A stretch of DNA of 34,370 bases. It comes from Candidatus Bathyarchaeota archaeon. Lineage in GTDB: Archaea; Thermoproteota; Bathyarchaeia; TCS64. Below are positions 6,432 through 14,189 of this stretch, piece by piece. Made by a program: the position numbers and the translations under genes. The stretch covers positions 1-34,370 of the forward strand of contig JAOZHO010000023.1 in the NCBI GenBank assembly GCA_026014875.1. Reading direction: 5' to 3'. Positions within the stretch are counted from its first letter, which is position 1. The number at the start of each line of letters is the position of its first letter. Under the pieces are notes generated by a model. It had not been told where the DNA came from and did no database searches. It saw nothing but the letters and a program-made list of their open reading frames with translations.

Positions 6432-6837
6432 TTTCTTCCTTTTGAGTGATGGCGTTGGATAGCGGCTCAGGGTGTGTCGATTAAGTGGAGGTGTTAGAAT
6501 CGATGGTTGGGGCGCATCATCTGTTCTGTCGTGTCAACATCGGGCTTGCGGAGCGTTTATGATGAAAATCGGGGGTTCGAGGGGGTGAGGGCTGCGGCGT
6601 GGACGCGTTCGGGTCGACGGGGGCTGCTCCTTTGCCGGGAGGCGGGGAGGGGCTCGGTCCATCGTCTACGTCGGAGTCCCCGCGGGATGATTCCCCCTCG
6701 ATAGAGGAGTCTAGCCTCCCCTTGTTCTGGACGGGCATTCTTCATGTTCTCATGTTTATCCAAGTGTCCGTGGGCTCCAAGCCACAGGAGCTCGCTCCGT
6801 CGAATGGGGGTCTCATCCTTCAAGCATTCTGAAGGGA
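6432..6837. other. Gene-free spacer between the repeat and the S9 peptidase
   Basis: I see no convincing gene in these 406 bases. Several short frames exist on both strands, but their products are low-complexity Pro/Ser/Arg sequence. The + strand is strongly G-rich up to about 6660 (6541-6600 has 29 G and 9 C) and then becomes balanced. An ATGATGA string near 6559 resembles a box C of C/D sRNAs, but no matching D box is close. Confidence 0.4.
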
Positions 6838-8808
6838 CTATCCCCCGGTCTCCTTCAGGTATTTGTTGAACCATCTCACCGTGTGCTGGAGCCTTTCCTC
6901 CCTGTGCTTTGGCTTTCCGCTGCGGCTCAGCTCGTGGGTCTCGTCGGGGAACCGTATGAGCTCCGTGGGGACCCCGTTGAGCTTGAGGGAGACGAACCAC
7001 TGCTCCCCCTGCTCCATGGGGCAGCGGAGGTCGTCCTCGCTGTGGATGACGAGGCAGGGGGTCTTCACGTTCTTGACGTAGCGTATCGGCGACCTGTCCA
7101 GGTGCATGAGGATGTCGTCCCAGTAATCCTTGGTGCCCGAGATGGCCTCGGGCTGCACGTACCCGATATCGGAGACGCCGAACTTGCTGACCCAGTTGCT
7201 GACGCACCGGAAAGTGACAGCGGCGGCGAACCTGTGGGTGTGGCCGATGATCCAGTTGGCCATGTAGCCCCCATAGCTCCCGCCTAGAACCCCCAGCCGC
7301 TCCACGTCTATGGAGTCGAATCGCTTCAGTGCCTCGTCGGTGAAGAGCATCAGGTCCTCGTAGTCGCACTCCCCGTAGTGGCGCATCACCGCCTCCGCAA
7401 AGTCCTCCCCGTATCCGGCGCTGCCCCGGGGGTTGGTGTAGAACACGGCGTATCCCTCCGCGGCGAGGATCTGGAACTCGTGGAACATCCCGTCCCCGTA
7501 TACGCCCCTCGGTCCGCCGTGGATCTCCAGCAACGCCGGATACCTGTCCCCTTTCTTGCCGCCCGGAGGCTTCATGATCCAGCCGTCGACCTCATCCCCC
7601 AGGCCGTTCCTGAATGTGAAGTGCTCGGGGACGCTCAGCTCCAGCCCCCTCAGGAACCTGTCGTTGAACCCCGTGAGCCTCCTCTCCCCGGCCCCGTCCT
7701 TCACCCAGATCTCCGCTGGATGGGTCGCGTCGAGGGCGTTATAAGCGAACACCGAGCCGTCCCCCGAGAGGCTGAAGCTGTCCACGGTCTTCCCCGCAAC
7801 GATCTCCTCCACGGGGCCTCCCTGAGCCCCCACCCCGTAGATGTTGGCGTGGGGGGTGCTCGCGGTCACGAAGTAGAGCTCCCCGCCATCCGGGCTCCAG
7901 ACCGCGCCCGGATTGGGGGCGGAGACCCTCACGTCGCAGCCGATGCCGACGCCGAGGCTCCTGTCAAACTCCTCGGTGAGGTTCCTTTTCTCGCCTCCAT
8001 CGGCGGCCATGACCCAGAGATCGTTGTTAATGGAGAAGCCCTCGGGCTTGTCGTGGCCGATGAACGCGATTCTCTCACCATCCGGAGACCACGAGAGATC
8101 AGAGATCACGTGCTTGCTCTCAGTCAGCTTAGCCAGCTCTCCTCCCCTAGAGGGGACGAGGAAAATGTCTCTGACCTTACTGGTGTCCGCATCCTCCTCC
8201 ATGTTTGTAACGAGGGCGATCCTCTTCCCGTCCGGAGCCCACCTCGCCGACTCGACATCGAACTCCCCCTCCGTGAGCTGCCTGGGCTTCCGGCCCGGCC
8301 TAGCGGTGAACAGGTGAGTCCTCCGCCCCTCGAAGGTCCCGACGCCGTTGAGTTTGTACTTGATCCTCTTGACGACCTTGACGTCGGACTCCGGCTTGCC
8401 ATGGGTCCACACCTTGGATAGAAACAGCAGCGCCTTGGAATCGGGAGCCCACGCGGGCTTCGAGACCCCCTCATCCGTCTTGGCAGCCATCGAGGCCTCC
8501 CCCCCTGCACGCGGGATCACCCAGAGCTGGGCCTTCTTCTCATCGGGGTCCCTGCCCGAGGATAGGAAAAGGAGTGATCGTCCGTCGGGGGACCAGCGGG
8601 GATAGGTGTCCCTCCCGATGCCATGAGTGAACTGGGAGGCTTTTCCGCTCCCGGTGTCCACCAGCCAGATATGCCTCTCATACCTGTCCAACTTGTGGTT
8701 TATCGTCGAGAGGACGAAGGCGACCTTCGCCCCATCCGGGGAGATCTGGGGATCGGACACGAATTTGAATCTGCGAAGATCCTTGATGGTGATTTTACGC
8801 TTCGCCAT
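6838..8808 (-). CDS. S9 prolyl oligopeptidase-family acylaminoacyl peptidase
   Basis: This cytosolic serine peptidase removes N-acylated or unblocked residues from short peptides. The 656-residue protein has an N-terminal seven-bladed propeller (about 1-390) with repeated W-S-P-D-G or W-A-P-D motifs, which screens substrates by size. An alpha/beta hydrolase domain follows, with H-G-G-P (oxyanion region) and the nucleophile in G-G-S-Y-G-G (Ser511). The acid is the Asp in D-L-R-C-P and the base is the His of E-T-H-E-L. No signal peptide is seen. Length and motif order fit the dipeptidyl/acylaminoacyl peptidase group. It stands alone on the minus strand, divergent from the M14 peptidase gene. 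Confidence 0.92.
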   Translation of the reverse strand: MAKRKITIKDLRRFKFVSDPQISPDGAKVAFVLSTINHKLDRYERHIWLVDTGSGKASQFTHGIGRDTYPRWSPDGRSLLFLSSGRDPDEKKAQLWVIPRAGGEASMAAKTDEGVSKPAWAPDSKALLFLSKVWTHGKPESDVKVVKRIKYKLNGVGTFEGRRTHLFTARPGRKPRQLTEGEFDVESARWAPDGKRIALVTNMEEDADTSKVRDIFLVPSRGGELAKLTESKHVISDLSWSPDGERIAFIGHDKPEGFSINNDLWVMAADGGEKRNLTEEFDRSLGVGIGCDVRVSAPNPGAVWSPDGGELYFVTASTPHANIYGVGAQGGPVEEIVAGKTVDSFSLSGDGSVFAYNALDATHPAEIWVKDGAGERRLTGFNDRFLRGLELSVPEHFTFRNGLGDEVDGWIMKPPGGKKGDRYPALLEIHGGPRGVYGDGMFHEFQILAAEGYAVFYTNPRGSAGYGEDFAEAVMRHYGECDYEDLMLFTDEALKRFDSIDVERLGVLGGSYGGYMANWIIGHTHRFAAAVTFRCVSNWVSKFGVSDIGYVQPEAISGTKDYWDDILMHLDRSPIRYVKNVKTPCLVIHSEDDLRCPMEQGEQWFVSLKLNGVPTELIRFPDETHELSRSGKPKHREERLQHTVRWFNKYLKETGG

Positions 8809-9142
8809 GATGTAAATTTGTTTTATCGGGAGTTAAGACTTGTCAGGGATCTTGACGGAAACGCTTGGTCTTTCAGCGACAATTTCCAGACCTATACCGG
8901 ACAATCCCTCCTTCGTCGGGAGGCCCGTCTCCGGCCCCCAAGCTTCCCGATGCATTTTATCTGTTTAAAAATGATGGTTTTAACACGGTTTTACGCCATT
9001 TAGCCCGAGGACATGGATAAAGAATCATGTTTCACTCAGTTCGGAACATTGGAAGAGGCTATTCAGAGAAATACCCATGGATAACCCATTTTCCGTTCCA
9101 TTTCCATAGTTTTCAGGTGAAAAATATCCGATGTTTCGAAGG

Positions 9143-9153
9143 TTTTTTAAAAT
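9143..9153 (+). promoter_or_regulatory. Box A of the M14 peptidase gene
   Basis: TTTTTTAAAAT is centred about 26 bases before the ATG at 9174, as expected for an archaeal TATA box of a leaderless transcript. It supports the ATG at 9174 over the upstream in-frame ATG at 9027. The rest of the 8809-9173 spacer is AT-richer than the flanks and shows no gene. Confidence 0.65.
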
Positions 9154-9173
9154 TTCCATGTACTACAGTACCC

Positions 9174-11705
9174 ATGACTCCTCAGATTTCATCACCCACA
9201 GAGTTTTTCGGCCACGAGATGGGAGCCGACCGCAAACTGGAGCGCTGGGACAGGATCGTCGAGTACTTTTGGCACATCGACGCCTCTCCGTGCGTCAAAG
9301 TCGTGGACCTGGGCAAGTCCACGGAGGGGAACCCCTTCCTCCTGGCCATCATCACCTCGGAAGAGAACCATGCCAGGCTGGACGAGATCCGGGAGATGAG
9401 CTGGAAGATGGCCCACCCTGAGGGGCTCACCGAGGAGCAGGTGGAGGAGATCGCCGGGGAGGGCAAGGCCGTGGTCGCGATGACCATGAGCATCCACGCC
9501 ACCGAGGTGGGGGGCACCCAGATGGCCCCGGAGCTCGTCTACGAGGTCGCCACCGGCCCCGAGCATGAGGAGGTCCGCAGCAACACAGTGCTCCTGGTCT
9601 TCCCCTGCTTCAACCCCGACGGCCAGATCATGGTCACCGACTGGTACAACCAGCAGCTGGACACTGAGTACGAGGGCGTCTCCACCCCCTTCCTCTACCA
9701 CAAGTACACCGGCCACGACAACAACAGGGACGCCATCCACCTGAGCCAGGCCGAGTCCCGGATGGTCTCCAAGGTGATGTACCGGGAGTGGCACCCCCAG
9801 GCCTACATCGACCACCACCACATGGGAAGCTACGGAGCCCGATTCTACATCCCCCCCTTCGCGAACCCCGTCGACGAGGGAGTGGACCCACTGATCTGGA
9901 CTGAGCAGCAGCTCTACGGGGGAATGATGGCGACCATGCTCGAGGCCGCAGGGAAGACGGGTATCGAGTCCGCTGCCACCTACCCCGGGGAGTTCATGCC
10001 CACGTTCAACTACATCCCGTGCTGGCACAACATCTGCGGCATGCTCACAGAGTCCGCCTCCGCCAAACTAGCCACACCCCACTACGTCCACCACCACCAG
10101 CTCAAGCCCAGCCGCAGGGGCCGTCCCGAGTACAGAACCCAGATGGGCTTCCCCCACCCCTGGCCCGGGGGCTGGTGGAGGCTCAGGGACATCGTGGAGC
10201 AGCAGAAAGTCTCGGCCCTCGCGACCCTGAAGGTGGCGGCGAGGTTCCGGGAGATGATACTCCGTAACATGCACGTGAAGGCGTCGAGGAGCATCGAGGC
10301 CGGGAGGAGCGAGGCACCCTACGCGTTCATCGTGAAGCCGGAGCAGCACGACGAGCTCACCGCGCACAAGTTCATGAAGCTCCTCACCGAGATGGGGGTC
10401 ACAGTGAGCAGGAGCAAACGGGAGTTCAGGGCCGAGGGGGTCACATACCCCAGGGGCACATTCACGATCTTCGCCGCCCAGAGCTGCAGGCCCTACATAC
10501 TGAGCCTGCTCCGGCGCACATTTTACCGCGCGGGGCCCTTCAGCTTCAGGCCCGACGGGAGCCCCATATCCCCCTACGACCTCTGCACATACAACATCGC
10601 CGAGTTCATGGGAGTGAACCTCCACGAGGTGGGAAAACCCCTGAAGGGGGAGTTCGAGGAGCTCACGTCCATCAGATTCCCCCGGGGCAGGGTGCAGACG
10701 AGTGAAGCCGGCTACCTGCTGGACTGCAGCGCCAACGACAGCTTCGCGGCGGTGAACCGCCTCCTCCGGAGGGGGGTCAAAGTCCACAGGATCCGCGAGC
10801 CGGTCGAAGCTGAGGAGAGGGTCTTCCCCGTGGGCTCCTTCTATGTCCCCCCGGCGGAGGGGGTTGAGAGAGAGCTGGAGAAGCTGTCCAAAAGGCTCCA
10901 CGTTGAGTTCCTGGCCGCCCCCGAAGCCGAGTTCCCCCACGAGCCGGTGGGGATGCTCAGGATAGGGATGTACCAGAGGTACTGGGGCGGGAACACCGAC
11001 GAGGGGTGGACCCGGTGGCTCCTTGAACGTTACAGGTTCAGGTACAAGACCATCAGGGACGCCGACGTGAACAGGGGCAGGCTGAGCAGGAGGCACGACG
11101 TCATCATCCTCCCCAGCGACCACAAGAGCCTCATCCTGGGGGAGGGGATCGAGGAGCACCTCAAGAAACGGTGGGGAGGGGCCTTCATGCTCCCCGAGTT
11201 CCCGGAGGCGTACAGAAGCGGCATAGGAAAAGAGGGAGTCGAGCAGCTCAAAGAGTTCATCGAGGACGGCGGAACGCTGATCTGCCTCGGGGAGGCCTCG
11301 GGCTTCGCCATCGACGAGCTCAAGCTCCCCGTGGTCAACGCCCTCGCCGACCTCAAGCCCAAGGAGTTCCTCTGCCCCGGTTCAACCCTCCACGTGGACG
11401 TCGATGGGGAGAGCCCGCTTGCCTGGGGGGTCTCGGATGATCTCCTGGTGATATTCAGGAACAACGCGGCCTTCGAGGTGAAGCCGGGGCCCAGGAATGA
11501 GGAGATGGATGTGGTCCTCAGCTACCCGGATGAGAGGATCATGGAGAGCGGCTGGCTCATCGGGGAGAAGCACCTGAGCAGGAAGGCCGCCCTCATCGAC
11601 GCCAGGGTGGGGGAGGGGCGGGTGATCCTCTACGGGTTCAGCCCCCAGTTCAGGGCTCAGAGCGACGCCACGTTCAAGCTGTTCTTCAACGCCCTCCTGG
11701 GCTGA
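9174..11705 (+). CDS. Large M14-family zinc carboxypeptidase-like protein
   Basis: This is a zinc metallopeptidase of the M14 (carboxypeptidase A-like) clan. Counted from the ATG at 9174, the protein has 843 residues. The zinc motif is H108-x-x-E111 in S-I-H-A-T-E, followed by F-N-P-D-G (146-150), H-D-N-N-R-D (181-186, with the substrate-anchoring Asn-Arg) and a His cluster at 214-216 that should hold the third ligand. The C-terminal third (about 590-740) resembles a glutamine-amidotransferase-like fold, as found in other long M14 proteins, with no visible catalytic triad. An in-frame ATG at 9027 would add 49 residues, but box A favours 9174. No signal peptide is seen, so it probably acts on peptides inside the cell. 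Confidence 0.88.
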   Translation: MTPQISSPTEFFGHEMGADRKLERWDRIVEYFWHIDASPCVKVVDLGKSTEGNPFLLAIITSEENHARLDEIREMSWKMAHPEGLTEEQVEEIAGEGKAVVAMTMSIHATEVGGTQMAPELVYEVATGPEHEEVRSNTVLLVFPCFNPDGQIMVTDWYNQQLDTEYEGVSTPFLYHKYTGHDNNRDAIHLSQAESRMVSKVMYREWHPQAYIDHHHMGSYGARFYIPPFANPVDEGVDPLIWTEQQLYGGMMATMLEAAGKTGIESAATYPGEFMPTFNYIPCWHNICGMLTESASAKLATPHYVHHHQLKPSRRGRPEYRTQMGFPHPWPGGWWRLRDIVEQQKVSALATLKVAARFREMILRNMHVKASRSIEAGRSEAPYAFIVKPEQHDELTAHKFMKLLTEMGVTVSRSKREFRAEGVTYPRGTFTIFAAQSCRPYILSLLRRTFYRAGPFSFRPDGSPISPYDLCTYNIAEFMGVNLHEVGKPLKGEFEELTSIRFPRGRVQTSEAGYLLDCSANDSFAAVNRLLRRGVKVHRIREPVEAEERVFPVGSFYVPPAEGVERELEKLSKRLHVEFLAAPEAEFPHEPVGMLRIGMYQRYWGGNTDEGWTRWLLERYRFRYKTIRDADVNRGRLSRRHDVIILPSDHKSLILGEGIEEHLKKRWGGAFMLPEFPEAYRSGIGKEGVEQLKEFIEDGGTLICLGEASGFAIDELKLPVVNALADLKPKEFLCPGSTLHVDVDGESPLAWGVSDDLLVIFRNNAAFEVKPGPRNEEMDVVLSYPDERIMESGWLIGEKHLSRKAALIDARVGEGRVILYGFSPQFRAQSDATFKLFFNALLG

Positions 11706-11775
11706 CGCTCCCCCCTTTTTCCCCATCTTTTGGAAGAGTTTGAAGCATACCCAGGGGGAGAGAAGCCCAAACCGC

Positions 11776-11784
11776 TTTTATATT
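11776..11784 (+). promoter_or_regulatory. Box A of the aminotransferase gene
   Basis: TTTTATATT is centred about 28 bases before the GTG at 11808, the classical archaeal spacing. This supports the GTG as a leaderless start, although an ATG lies three codons later. A C-then-T run at 11709-11720 after the M14 stop may terminate the upstream gene. Confidence 0.65.
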
Positions 11785-11807
11785 GAATCGCCTAGCTAAA
11801 ACGATAC

Positions 11808-13004
11808 GTGATCAAGATGGACGTCATGAAATTCGCCAAGAAGGAGATAGCGGCCATGCAGAAGGGGGTGACCTCGAGGGTGAGGGTAGCCCCTACGCCT
11901 GGAATGATCAACCTGGGGGCGGGTGACCCCGACTTCAACCAGCCCGAGTTCATCAACAAGGCTGTCTACGAGGCCATGAAGGCGGGCCACACCCACTACG
12001 CCTTCGGGGGCGACCCCGAGTTCAAGGCCGCGATCGCCGAGTACTACCAAAAGTACGGCGTCACCGTGGACCCGGAGACCCAGGTCCTCATCGAGTCCGG
12101 TGGGAGCCAGGCCATCTTCAGGGCATTCGGGGCGATTCTGGACCCGGGGGACGAGATCGTCCTCCAGGACCCTGCGTACCAGGGATACAACCGGCCCGCG
12201 GCATACTTCGGGGCCTCGATTAAGACTGCGAACATGACCAAGGACGAGAATGGGACCTTCAGGCCCGACATGGATAACATCAGGGCCGCGATAACCGATA
12301 AGACTAAGGCCCTACTCATCTGCAACCCCGACAACCCGTGCGGGGCGGTCTACACCCAGAAGGAGCTTGAGGAGATCGCCGAGATCGCCGTCGAGAAGGA
12401 CATCATAGTCATCGCGGACGAGATCTACACTGAGTACGTCTGGGGCGGCAAGAAGCACCTGCCCATCATCAACCTCCCCGGGATGTCGGAGAGGACCATG
12501 GTGCTGATGAGCTTCTCCAAGACCTTCGCCTGGACGGGGTGCAGGGCGGGTTACATCATCGCGGGCCCGGAGCTCATGAGGGTCATCAACGGGGTCCCCA
12601 TCGGGATCTGCAGCATGCCAGTGCCCTTCCAGAAGGCGGGGACACTGGCCTTGAAGGAGGGATGGGGCTTCGTCGAGGAGATGAGGGTGGAGTTCAAGAA
12701 GCGGGTCAACTACTTCGTCCCCCGAGTCAACGAGATCGAGGGGATCAGCGCCCCCATGCCCGAGGGAGCCTTCTACGTCTTCGCGGACATCTCGGAGCTG
12801 AACGTCCCGTCGAAGGACTTTGCCCGGGAGTTCTTCCACCACGAGAAGGTCCGATGCGCCCCCGGGGTCCAGTACGGCCCCAACAGCGAGGGGCACATCA
12901 GGTTCGCCCTTGTGAAGCCCGTGGAGGAGCTGGAGGAGGTCGCGGTGAGGCTGGAGAGGTTCACGAAGGACCTCCCCCAGAAGGCCCCCAACGCCTTCCC
13001 CTAA
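11808..13004 (+). CDS. Class I pyridoxal-phosphate aminotransferase (aspartate/aromatic type)
   Basis: This enzyme moves the amino group of an amino acid to a 2-oxo acid, most likely 2-oxoglutarate. The 398-residue protein has the fold I family pattern: G-G-S-Q-A-I-F for phosphate binding, C-N-P-D-N-P-C-G, A-D-E-I-Y-T-E-Y, and the PLP lysine Lys238 in S-F-S-K-T-F-A-W-T-G-C-R-A-G-Y. A single R-F-A-L segment near the C-terminus should bind the substrate carboxylate. The family covers aspartate, aromatic and alanine aminotransferases, and I cannot tell which amino acid is preferred. It follows the M14 peptidase on the same strand but has its own promoter. Confidence 0.92.
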   Translation: MIKMDVMKFAKKEIAAMQKGVTSRVRVAPTPGMINLGAGDPDFNQPEFINKAVYEAMKAGHTHYAFGGDPEFKAAIAEYYQKYGVTVDPETQVLIESGGSQAIFRAFGAILDPGDEIVLQDPAYQGYNRPAAYFGASIKTANMTKDENGTFRPDMDNIRAAITDKTKALLICNPDNPCGAVYTQKELEEIAEIAVEKDIIVIADEIYTEYVWGGKKHLPIINLPGMSERTMVLMSFSKTFAWTGCRAGYIIAGPELMRVINGVPIGICSMPVPFQKAGTLALKEGWGFVEEMRVEFKKRVNYFVPRVNEIEGISAPMPEGAFYVFADISELNVPSKDFAREFFHHEKVRCAPGVQYGPNSEGHIRFALVKPVEELEEVAVRLERFTKDLPQKAPNAFP

Positions 13005-13037
13005 ACCCCCTTTTTAATTATCTCAGAATAAAATCAT

Positions 13038-13123
13038 GCATTCAATGTTATGACATGAATGCGTTCGCGCACAACTTGTATGATTGATAATTATGCACAT
13101 GTAAACATGTATTAGTAATACAT
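13038..13123 (+). promoter_or_regulatory. AT-rich regulatory region with two inverted repeats before the methyltransferase gene
   Basis: Two inverted repeats stand out: GCATTCA/TGAATGC (13038-13044 with 13056-13062), and a near-perfect palindrome with 8-base arms ATGTATTA/TAATACAT around one base (13107-13123). The palindrome is centred about 39 bases before the ATG at 13154 and abuts TATA-like sequence at 13122-13135, a good position for an operator. The first repeat, close after the aminotransferase stop and a T run, may instead be a terminator. Confidence 0.45.
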
Positions 13124-13153
13124 AATAGTAAATAATCATCTCAGCTCGAGCAT

Positions 13154-13858
13154 ATGCCAGATATGACTACAGATGAGGAACAATACTGGGATCAACGATA
13201 CATAGATGACGGCACAAGCGGAGCAGGTTCTATAGGCAACTATCGTGACTTCAAGTGGAGAATAATAGACAAACACGTGCCTTTTCTTCAGAGCGTTGTC
13301 GATGTGGGCTGCGGCGACATATCCTTTTGGGAGAGAAGGGATTGCATAAATTATACTGGAATTGACATTTCAAGGACCATAATCGATAGAAACAGGATAC
13401 TCCGTCCTGACTGGGAATTCATCTGGTCCAACGCCGAGACGAGAATAGAAGGATTGTTAAAAGACACAGTGTTTTGTTTCGACGTACTGTTTCACATAAT
13501 GAACGATAAGACATACCTCAAGATCCTAGAGAATCTCACAGATTATTCTAGAAATCATATCTTCATTTACACCTGGATCAACAGTCCTTTTCGAAAAACA
13601 AGATTGATGAAAAGACTCTACACAGCTACGACAAAATTCAGACCATTCAAGGCCATCGAATTGGTGAAAATGATTTTATCGAATAACGAGATCACGGATG
13701 GAAAGTATCAGTATTTTCGCCCGTTAGAGAGAGCCCTTTGGTTATTTGAAGAGAAAGGGTTTAAACTCGTTGAAATTGTGAGACATCCAAATAATATCGG
13801 AGCGATGTATGTTTTCGCGCGCACGATGGATAAAGAACTGCCGAAAAAGCATGAATAG
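13154..13858 (+). CDS. Class I SAM-dependent methyltransferase, AT-rich
   Basis: This 234-residue protein is a Rossmann-fold methyltransferase. Motif I is V-V-D-V-G-C-G-D (about 48-55), followed by an acidic strand end in Y-T-G-I-D-I-S that should hold the SAM ribose, and a motif IV-like C-F-D-V-L-F-H-I. The N-terminal Y-W-D-Q-R-Y resembles small-molecule or lipid/saccharide methyltransferases. The substrate is unknown. The gene is markedly more AT-rich and uses A/T-ending codons, unlike its GC-rich neighbours, which suggests recent acquisition. It is isolated, with its own AT-rich promoter region. Confidence 0.8.
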   Translation: MPDMTTDEEQYWDQRYIDDGTSGAGSIGNYRDFKWRIIDKHVPFLQSVVDVGCGDISFWERRDCINYTGIDISRTIIDRNRILRPDWEFIWSNAETRIEGLLKDTVFCFDVLFHIMNDKTYLKILENLTDYSRNHIFIYTWINSPFRKTRLMKRLYTATTKFRPFKAIELVKMILSNNEITDGKYQYFRPLERALWLFEEKGFKLVEIVRHPNNIGAMYVFARTMDKELPKKHE

Positions 13859-13908
13859 AATATACTAATGAAAGGAGAATCCTGCCCCATCGCATTCAAT
13901 GTGCCATT

Positions 13909-14103
13909 CTAGCTATCCTGGTGCAGAGGATCCAAGGACTCCTCATAGAATTGAGCCATGTCCAAAAGGAAGTCTATATCGTCCCTGTCGACATGGTCTC
14001 GCCTCTTGTCGAGCTTCAGAGCCCAAGGCTCGAGGCCCGAGGAGAAGAATAGGATGAGGATGAAGCCCATGCCCCTGACGATCTTTTTGAGAGCGTCTTT
14101 CAT
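13909..14103 (-). CDS. Small hypothetical protein with one membrane segment
   Basis: I do not recognise this 64-residue product. It begins with a short basic stretch (K-D-A-L-K-K-I-V-R-G), has a hydrophobic segment at about 12-22 (M-G-F-I-L-I-L-F-F), and continues with a charged acidic/basic tail. It could be a small membrane-anchored protein or a signal-peptide-bearing fragment. A box A-like AATAAAAG lies about 25-30 bases before the ATG on the minus strand, which supports transcription. It fills the gap between the AT-rich methyltransferase and the M20 gene. Confidence 0.4.
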   Translation of the reverse strand: MKDALKKIVRGMGFILILFFSSGLEPWALKLDKRRDHVDRDDIDFLLDMAQFYEESLDPLHQDS

Positions 14104-14189
14104 TATCAGGGGTTGAGATTTTTCTTTTATTAGGGTAATGGAGCCGTTAACCCAAGGCCTGAACGGGTTTTCACGTACTTTTCAGCGAC

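Noticed and set aside
6557-7369. A 270-codon minus-strand frame overlapping the S9 peptidase end
   Set aside because: It is a different frame of the S9 coding strand; the S9 hydrolase domain there is intact and the alternative product is Arg-rich shadow sequence.
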